From JALHUB01 sp050010555 (GTDB lineage: Bacteria > Chloroflexota > Dehalococcoidia > DSTF01 > JALHUB01): a DNA stretch of 28,104 nt. The notes beneath the pieces are model-generated. The model was not told where the DNA came from and searched no databases. It saw nothing but the letters and a program-made list of their open reading frames with translations. Below are positions 23,033-28,104 of this stretch, piece by piece. Both the position numbers and the translations under genes were made by a program. The first letter of the stretch is position 1, and every line of letters starts with the position of its first letter. The stretch spans positions 1 to 28,104 of the forward strand of contig JBEKKV010000028.1 in assembly GCA_050010555.1 (NCBI GenBank). Direction: 5' to 3'.

Positions 23033-24706
23033 CTATGGGTCGCGGAGGACGGCGCCGGTGCTCGCGCTGGTCACGAGCGAGGCGTAGCGGCGTAGCCAGC
23101 GACTCGGCAGGTCGCGCTTGGGCGCCTTCGCCTCAGCGAGACGCCACGCTATCTCCTCGTCCGACAGGTCGACGTCCAGGCGGTGATTCGGAATGTCGAG
23201 GCTGATGGCGTCGCCGTCGCGCAGGGCGGCGATGGGCCCGCCGGCCGCCGCTTCCGGCGAGACGTGGCCGATGCAGCAGCCGTGACTGCCGCCGGAGAAG
23301 CGACCGTCGGTTATCAGCGCCACTTTGTCGCCCAGTCCGCGGCCGACGATGTTCGCCGTCGGGGCGAGCATCTCCTGCATGCCGGGGCCGCCCTGTGGGC
23401 CTTCGTAACGGATGACGACGACGTCGCCGGCCTTCACGTCGCCGCGCAACACCGCCGCAGCGGCGTCCTCCTGCGACTCGTAGACGCGCGCCGGCCCTTC
23501 GAAGACCAGCATCGACGGCTCGACGGCGCCGGACTTGACGACCGCGCCCTCCGGCGCCAGGTTGCCGAAGAGCACCGCCAGACCGCCGCTCTCGCTGAAG
23601 GGACGCTCCAGCGGGCGGATGACCTCTTCGTCGCGGATGGCGGCGCCGGCGACGTTCTCGCCCAGGGTTTTCAGCGACACGGTTATCCGGTCGAGGTCGA
23701 GGAGGCCGGGCTTGCGGCTGATCTCGTTCAGGATAGCGCTCACGCCGCCGGCGCGGTCGACGTCCTCGACGTGGGTGCTGTTTGCCGGCGCGACCTTGCA
23801 GATGTAGGGGACGCGGGCGGCGAGCTCGTTGATGCGCTGGAGCGGGTAGTCGACGCCGCCCTCGTGGGCCAGGGCGAGAGCGTGGAGGACCGTGTTCGTC
23901 GAGCCGCCCATCGCCAGGTCGAGGGCGAAGGCGTTGTCGAGCGACTGCGGCGTGACGAGGCGGCTGGGCGTGAGGTTCGCCTCGAGCAGCTTCATCACCT
24001 GGTAGGCGGACTGCCTGTAGAGCTCCTGGCGTTCGGGGCTGTCGGCGAGAATTGTGCCGTTGCCGCGGAGCGAGAAGCCGATTGCTTCTGTCAAGCAATT
24101 CATGGAGTTAGCGGTGAACATGCCGGCGCAGGAGCCGCAGCCCGGGCAGCCGGCGGTCTCCAGCTCGCGCAGCTCCCGCTCGGTGATGCGGCCGGCGCTG
24201 TAGGCGCCCACGCCCTCGAAGACGCTGATCAGGTCGACGGCGCGGCCATCGATGGAGCCGGCGCGCATGGGGCCGCCGCTGACGAAGATGGTCGGGACGT
24301 CCAGACGCATGGCAGCCATGAGCATGCCGGGGACGATCTTGTCGCAGTTGGGGATGCAGACCATGGCGTCGAAGCAGTGGGCGGCGACCATCGTCTCGAC
24401 GCAGTCGGCGATGAGCTCGCGGCTGGGCAGGGAGTATTTCATGCCGAAGTGGCCCATCACGATGCCGTCGTCGACGGCGATGGTGTTGAACTCGAAGGGG
24501 ACGCCGCCGGCGGCGCGGACGGCCTCTTTGACGACGCGTCCGACCTCTTGCAGATGGACGTGGCCGGGAACGATGTCGGTGTAGGAGTTGGCGATAGCGA
24601 TGAACGGCTTGTCGAAGTCGGCCTCGCTTCGGATGACGCCGGTGCTGCGGAGGAGGGCGCGATGGGGGGCGCGCTCGAAGCCCTTCTTGATCTGATCGGA
24701 ACGCAT
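23033..24706 (-). CDS. ilvD: Dihydroxy-acid dehydratase IlvD
   Basis: 557 aa. Dehydrates dihydroxy acids in branched-chain amino-acid synthesis. Motifs: IANSYTDIVPGHVHL, VDDGI, CIPNCDKIVPGML (Cys121), CPGCGSCAGMFTANSMNCL (Cys193), ITDGRFSGGSHG near the C-terminus. The N-terminal VPGH form rather than PCN matches E. coli-type [4Fe-4S] enzymes. ATG 24706 has GGAAAGG seven bases upstream. No other ilv or leu gene is adjacent. Confidence 0.97.
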   Translation of the reverse strand: MRSDQIKKGFERAPHRALLRSTGVIRSEADFDKPFIAIANSYTDIVPGHVHLQEVGRVVKEAVRAAGGVPFEFNTIAVDDGIVMGHFGMKYSLPSRELIADCVETMVAAHCFDAMVCIPNCDKIVPGMLMAAMRLDVPTIFVSGGPMRAGSIDGRAVDLISVFEGVGAYSAGRITERELRELETAGCPGCGSCAGMFTANSMNCLTEAIGFSLRGNGTILADSPERQELYRQSAYQVMKLLEANLTPSRLVTPQSLDNAFALDLAMGGSTNTVLHALALAHEGGVDYPLQRINELAARVPYICKVAPANSTHVEDVDRAGGVSAILNEISRKPGLLDLDRITVSLKTLGENVAGAAIRDEEVIRPLERPFSESGGLAVLFGNLAPEGAVVKSGAVEPSMLVFEGPARVYESQEDAAAAVLRGDVKAGDVVVIRYEGPQGGPGMQEMLAPTANIVGRGLGDKVALITDGRFSGGSHGCCIGHVSPEAAAGGPIAALRDGDAISLDIPNHRLDVDLSDEEIAWRLAEAKAPKRDLPSRWLRRYASLVTSASTGAVLRDP

Positions 24707-24780
24707 AGCAGTGCCTTTCCAGCGACAAGGGACGACGAGAGGCTGCGCCGTCGCGATGCGCAGAAGATGATTCGAGTCGG

Positions 24781-24809
24781 ATCGTACGGCATGGCGGGCC
24801 GGATGACAA
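24781..24809 (-). promoter_or_regulatory. ilvD: Promoter of ilvD
   Basis: Minus-strand TTGTCA (24809-24804) and TACGAT (24786-24781) are 17 bp apart. Start near 24774, giving a leader of about 68 bases with no visible T-box or leader-peptide structure. Confidence 0.5.
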
Positions 24810-24840
24810 GAGAAGGCGACGGCGTGTAGGGAGATCGCCT

Positions 24841-25560
24841 ATGCGGCGCGTTGCTGAACAGCCGATGAATCTAGTAGGCGGGCCGGTACGAACGGCCGGC
24901 CGGACCTCCGTCCCTCCGAGTGCAGGTGCGTCAATGTCAGATGGTCTGGGCTTATCGGTAACCGCGGTTGAGATTATCACCAGGAACTACGCGGTCACGG
25001 GCCATTGCTATGGCCTCAGTGAGCACATCCGCCTGATCGACCTCCTGAACGTGCCCAAAATAACCCACTTGCAGTTGACTGACGCGACGGTGCGGGAACT
25101 GACCCGGTCGCGAGAGGTGGTGTCGACAAAAGGGCTGTTCCTGGTCGAGCGGGACTCCGTGGTTTTCGGGCGGTCGCTGGAATCGCTGGAGGACGCGGAG
25201 CGACGTCGGGAGACGCGCCACATGGATTTCGTCGAGAAGTCGCAGCATCGGATGCTGGTGTTCGTTCCGCCCTTCCGCATTACGGGCAAACTACACGTCA
25301 TCAGGGACGCCGACCTCTCGGTGGCGCTGCCGCGCCTGTTCGAGGGGTTCCTGGCGATAACGGATGCCAGCGTCGTCCACGAGACGGAGAGCGGCGTGGC
25401 GTGGGAAAGCGGCTTCATCGCTGTCAACGGGCGGTGCATCGAGATGGTCTGCCCGTCGCTGCCGGCGGGCTGGAGCGAGCGCGGGGCCGATGCGCAGGAG
25501 GCGGGCGAAGGGCGCGACGCCATTTCTTTCGAGTCGCCGCCGGAAAGCTCGGCGGCCTAA
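24841..25560 (+). CDS. Conserved-looking hypothetical protein
   Basis: 239 aa; family not recognised. ATG 24841 has GGGAG seven bases upstream; a second in-frame ATG at 24934 would remove a disordered, Pro-rich N-terminus of 31 residues. The rest is predicted soluble, with a hydrophobic core of short strands (HLQLTD, KGLFLVERDSVVFG, RMLVFVPPFRITG, FLAITDASVV). VTGHCYGLSEHIRL near residue 53 contains a Cys and two His. The acidic C-terminal tail (from about 213) looks disordered. Its 3' end overlaps the small convergent gene by four bases. No function can be assigned. Confidence 0.6.
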   Translation: MRRVAEQPMNLVGGPVRTAGRTSVPPSAGASMSDGLGLSVTAVEIITRNYAVTGHCYGLSEHIRLIDLLNVPKITHLQLTDATVRELTRSREVVSTKGLFLVERDSVVFGRSLESLEDAERRRETRHMDFVEKSQHRMLVFVPPFRITGKLHVIRDADLSVALPRLFEGFLAITDASVVHETESGVAWESGFIAVNGRCIEMVCPSLPAGWSERGADAQEAGEGRDAISFESPPESSAA

Positions 25561-25760
25561 AGCTTCATCACCAGCAACTCGCGGCCCATTTCGCCGCCGG
25601 TAAGCCTTACGACGACGCTCACGACGCGCACTTTCATTGGCTTGACGCCCTCGATGAACAGCTCGTCTTGCCGTTCGAACCGGTAGTCGCTGTCGATTGT
25701 TGTGATCAGTTTGTCTTTGCGGCTGGTGAAGGGGTCAACCTCGTATATCTCCGTCTTCAA
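25557..25760 (-). CDS. Small hypothetical protein
   Basis: 67 aa from TTG 25760, which has GGAGG six bases upstream, a strong indication of a real gene despite its size. Basic and beta-rich: EIYEVDPFTSRKDKLITTID, then RVVSVVVRLTGGEMG. No Cys, no membrane segment and no recognised family. Convergent with the gene at 24841 and divergent from the RimI-like gene. A TATACT hexamer on the minus strand at 25801-25796 could be its -10. Confidence 0.55.
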   Translation of the reverse strand: MKTEIYEVDPFTSRKDKLITTIDSDYRFERQDELFIEGVKPMKVRVVSVVVRLTGGEMGRELLVMKL

Positions 25761-25907
25761 GCTGTTCCTCCGCTGAACGTGCTGGGATTGACTGCAGTAT
25801 ACGGGCTGCCGCGTTTGAGGGCATCAGCGGCAGGCTGCGGGCGACCGTCGGCGATGGAGCGTCGCAGATTCGGGCGTGTGTCGGCGAGGTCGTGGTAGTA
25901 TTGGCTT

Positions 25908-26573
25908 ATGGCACGGACTGACCAGGCAGAACGGACCGGGCGTCAAACCAGCGGGCGCTATTCCCTGCGGCGGATGAGGCCGGCGGACATCGCGCAGGTG
26001 ATGGACATCGAGCGCGAGTCGTTCCCGTCGATGTGGCCGCAAACGGCGTACAGTCGCGAGCTGAAGAACCCGCTGGCCCGGTATTTCGTGTTGGTCGAAG
26101 AAGGCGAGGATGGCCCGCCTGCGGAAGGGGCGCTGCACAAGCTCGTGCGACGCTTGCTCCGTCGAGAGCGCGAGGAGCCGCCGACCCGTCGGCTGGTAAT
26201 CGGGCTGGTGGGCGTGTGGCTGATGGTCGACCAGGCGCACGTGGTGACGATAGCGGTCCGAGAGTCGTTCCGGCGGCAGGGCGCGGGCGCGCTGCTGCTG
26301 CTGGCGGCAATGGAGACGGCGTTCGCGGAGCGGATGGAGGCGACAACGCTCGAATACCGCAAGGCGAATGAGCCCGCCCGCGCGCTCTATGAGAAGTTCG
26401 GCTTCCTCAACGTAGGCGAGCGGCCGCGCTACTACAGCGATACGAACGAGGACGCGGTCATTATGACGACGCCGCCGCTGAGCTCGAAGTCGTACCGCGA
26501 GAAATACGAACGGTTGAAGCGCGAGATGGAAAAGCAGTGGCGGGACGTGTACGTTCTGCCGGAGTGGTTCTGA
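25908..26573 (+). CDS. rimI: RimI-like GNAT N-acetyltransferase
   Basis: 221 aa, against about 150 for typical RimI (ribosomal-protein-S18 alanine N-acetyltransferase). GNAT features: LRRMRPADIAQVMDIERESF at the start, VVTIAVRESFRRQGAGALLL for acetyl-CoA binding (RxxGxG-type), and EYRKANEPARALYEKFGF with RYYSDTNEDAVIM as in RimI. Extra sequence includes a basic insertion (about 68-95, Arg-rich) and a 30-residue C-terminal helix. No Shine-Dalgarno precedes ATG 25908. A TAGTAT -10 with upstream TGG (25893-25901) ends six bases before the start, so the mRNA is probably leaderless. Target protein uncertain. Confidence 0.8.
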   Translation: MARTDQAERTGRQTSGRYSLRRMRPADIAQVMDIERESFPSMWPQTAYSRELKNPLARYFVLVEEGEDGPPAEGALHKLVRRLLRREREEPPTRRLVIGLVGVWLMVDQAHVVTIAVRESFRRQGAGALLLLAAMETAFAERMEATTLEYRKANEPARALYEKFGFLNVGERPRYYSDTNEDAVIMTTPPLSSKSYREKYERLKREMEKQWRDVYVLPEWF

Positions 26574-26686
26574 GGTCGTTGGAACGGACGGCGGCGCGAC
26601 GAGCGAAGCGAGGAGCGCAACAAGAGCGCGATCATCGCACCTCTCGTAATTCCCACGACCGTCTCATGGCATGATGGCGTTGCGCG

Positions 26687-27352
26687 TCACACGTCGTCGC
26701 GCCCGTCGAGGCCTTTCCGCACCCACTCGTCGCGGCTGTGCACGTCGCGGTCGAACAGCAGGCGATTGAGCAGCAGTCCGCGTCCCGAAACGCCTTCCGC
26801 GCGCACGCCCGGGCTCCCAAGCAGTCGCTTCGTGAAGATGATGGCGAGCATGCAGAGGCAGCCGGCGGCTATCGGGCCGGGGCCATCGACTAGCAGCGAG
26901 GCGAGGGGCGTGACGGCAATCGCCAGACCGACGCCGAGCGGTACCTGGCGGACCAGCACTCCCACCAGCGCGACGACGGTGAAGACGGCCAGCGTTATCG
27001 GTGTCAGGAGCAGCAGGAAGCCAATTGCGGCGGCGATCCCGCGTCCGCCGGCGAATAGCAGGTAGACAGACCAGCACGCTCCCACGAGCGCCGCGACACC
27101 GGCCGCCACCTGCACGCCGAGTGGCTGGTCGACAAGCTTCGCGAGCCCGATACCTGACATGGCGAGGCCGATCTGCGCCAGCCCCACCGGCACGACGGCC
27201 CAGTGCGCGACCGACTGGTAGACGTTTGAGGCGCCGACGTTGGCGCTCCCGTAGCGTCGGATGTCGATGCCCTTCAGCCGGCCGGCGAGGTAGGCGACGG
27301 GAATGGCGCCGATAAGGTAGCTTGCCGGAATGACGAGCGCAGCGACGAGCAT
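26687..27352 (-). CDS. plsY: Glycerol-3-phosphate acyltransferase PlsY, diverged
   Basis: 221 aa integral membrane enzyme with about five hydrophobic segments. It uses acyl-phosphate from PlsX to make lysophosphatidic acid. Motif 1 is GSANVGASN (35-43, for GSGNxGATN). Motif 2 is GACWSVYLLFAGGRGIA (91-107) where the usual GH is GA, so the conserved His is missing; GGRG is kept. Because of this change it could be a paralogue with altered function, although the fold is clear. It lies 35 bases downstream of the cytidylate-kinase-like gene and is probably co-transcribed. Confidence 0.85.
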   Translation of the reverse strand: MLVAALVIPASYLIGAIPVAYLAGRLKGIDIRRYGSANVGASNVYQSVAHWAVVPVGLAQIGLAMSGIGLAKLVDQPLGVQVAAGVAALVGACWSVYLLFAGGRGIAAAIGFLLLLTPITLAVFTVVALVGVLVRQVPLGVGLAIAVTPLASLLVDGPGPIAAGCLCMLAIIFTKRLLGSPGVRAEGVSGRGLLLNRLLFDRDVHSRDEWVRKGLDGRDDV

Positions 27353-27387
27353 AGCCTAGCGCTGACCCGAGAGCGCGCTCGCAGAGG

Positions 27388-28104
27388 TCATTCGCGTCGC
27401 TCCGGCGTGGGAGGAGTCGTGCGGGCGCGGAAGGCGGCGACGATCAGTCGCGCGGCGTCGCCGGTGCTGAAGCGGGCCGTGTTGAGGACGAGGTCGTAGA
27501 GGTCGGGGTCCGACGGGTCGACCTTGAAGTACTTGTGATGGAAGTCGGCGCGGCCTCTATCGCTTTCCTCCACGTACTCTTTCGCTTTCGCCGGAGGGAC
27601 GCCGTCGCGTTCGGCGACGCGCTGGACGCGAGTGTCGAGCGGCGCCGTTGTAGCGACATGCAGGGCGTCGCCGCAGTCGCGCAGGATCGCCGGACTGCCG
27701 CGTCCGATGATGACGACGTTCCCTCTGGCCGCGAGCCCGGTCATGATCGTCGTAATCGCTTCCTTGTAGCGGCGATCATTCAGCTCGGCCTCGCCGGCGG
27801 CGGGAAGGGCGGCAGCCTCGCGGTAGGTGGTTGCCATAAGGGCCTCGAGGCCGCTTACGGCTGACATGGGGTCGGCGGCGCCGGCGACGGCGGAGTGATC
27901 GAGGAAGTCCTGAAAGAAAGTCGCGATCCTCTCGCGCAGGTGCGGCGGCGGGGCGCGATCGTCGCGGCCGACGATGGCGCGCTCAGGGACGCCAAGGGCG
28001 CGCGCGGCTTCGGTCAGGATGGCGCGGTCGACGTAGTCGAATCCCAGCTCCCGCGCCACGAGCTGTCCAATTTCTCTGGCGTAGCTGCCGAGGTTGCCGC
28101 TGAT
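27388..28104 (-). CDS. Cytidylate-kinase-like family protein (5' truncated by the window)
   Basis: The frame is open to the window edge; a GTG at 28059 is not the true start because the upstream residues continue the family pattern with GNLGSYAREIGQLVA, a P-loop-like segment as in the cytidylate-kinase-like (AAA_26) family. At least 238 aa are visible. Further motifs are FDYVDRAIL after the P-loop and VVIIGRGSPAIL in the core, then AERDGVPPAKAKEYVEESDRGRADFHHKYF, characteristic of this family. Its role is unassigned. The C-terminal TTPPTPERRE is a short tail. Gene precedes plsY. Confidence 0.85.
   Translation of the reverse strand: MSGNLGSYAREIGQLVARELGFDYVDRAILTEAARALGVPERAIVGRDDRAPPPHLRERIATFFQDFLDHSAVAGAADPMSAVSGLEALMATTYREAAALPAAGEAELNDRRYKEAITTIMTGLAARGNVVIIGRGSPAILRDCGDALHVATTAPLDTRVQRVAERDGVPPAKAKEYVEESDRGRADFHHKYFKVDPSDPDLYDLVLNTARFSTGDAARLIVAAFRARTTPPTPERRE

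Noticed and set aside
24707..24780. Leader peptide or T-box for ilvD
   Set aside because: No Ile/Leu/Val codon run, no T-box word and no terminator found in the 68-base leader.
23183..24829. Long plus-strand frame opposite ilvD
   Set aside because: Mirrors ilvD codons and crosses the ilvD promoter; no domain signal.
1..28104. CRISPR array, rRNA, phage genes or classical defence systems
   Set aside because: No regularly spaced repeats, no rRNA words and no cas, restriction, toxin-antitoxin or phage structural motifs were seen on either strand.

Overview
High-GC bacterial chromosome segment, densely packed with housekeeping and accessory genes. Several traits point to Chloroflexota, perhaps a Dehalococcoidia-like lineage: an F420-dependent NADP reductase, long RimI-type acetyltransferases, a cytidylate-kinase-like ATPase next to plsY, separate PlsX and PlsY, and sigma70-type promoters. 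This assignment is inference, because no rRNA is present. ThiO rather than ThiH in the thiamine operon suggests some oxygen tolerance.

Layout: 1-96 is the 3' end of an IS110-family transposase. It is followed by an alpha/beta hydrolase and two tandem, diverged paralogous membrane proteins that look more AT-rich than their surroundings. 2504-6318 (minus) is the operon acpS-nnr-recJ. 6319-6665 has no protein gene but holds a degenerate tRNA-like element and mutually exclusive hairpins. 6666-7160 (minus) is an anchored extracytoplasmic protein with a strong promoter. 7433-8764 (minus) is a TIGR04076-like gene followed by ruvB. 9042-11381 (minus) is a three-gene cluster: amidohydrolase, a GrdB/PrdB-like protein interrupted by one in-frame TGA, and a nitroreductase. 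11545-13725 (minus) is an M20 peptidase followed by plsX.

13795-19438 (plus) is a complete-looking thiamine operon: promoter, TPP riboswitch, intrinsic terminator, then thiD-thiC-nudix-thiG-tenI-like-thiS-thiO. A canonical thiE lies convergently at 19416-20060. 20205-22091 (plus) carries an F420:NADPH oxidoreductase and an MFS transporter. 22072-24706 (minus) carries ilvD and a DUF362 protein. 24841-26573 holds two unassigned genes and a RimI-like acetyltransferase. 26687-28104 (minus) holds plsY and a truncated cytidylate-kinase-like gene.

The most notable observation is the GrdB/PrdB-like gene (9595-10473, minus). Its in-frame TGA sits exactly at the family's redox position, giving a UxxC motif. 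It is followed by a perfect 7-bp stem with a 6-nt loop at the distance and with the loop G expected of a bacterial SECIS element, so the two apparent ORFs are most likely one selenoprotein gene. A second useful result is that the ThiE-like protein inside the thiamine operon carries TenI (thiazole tautomerase) signatures, while the convergent copy is the true ThiE, so the pair is not a simple duplication.
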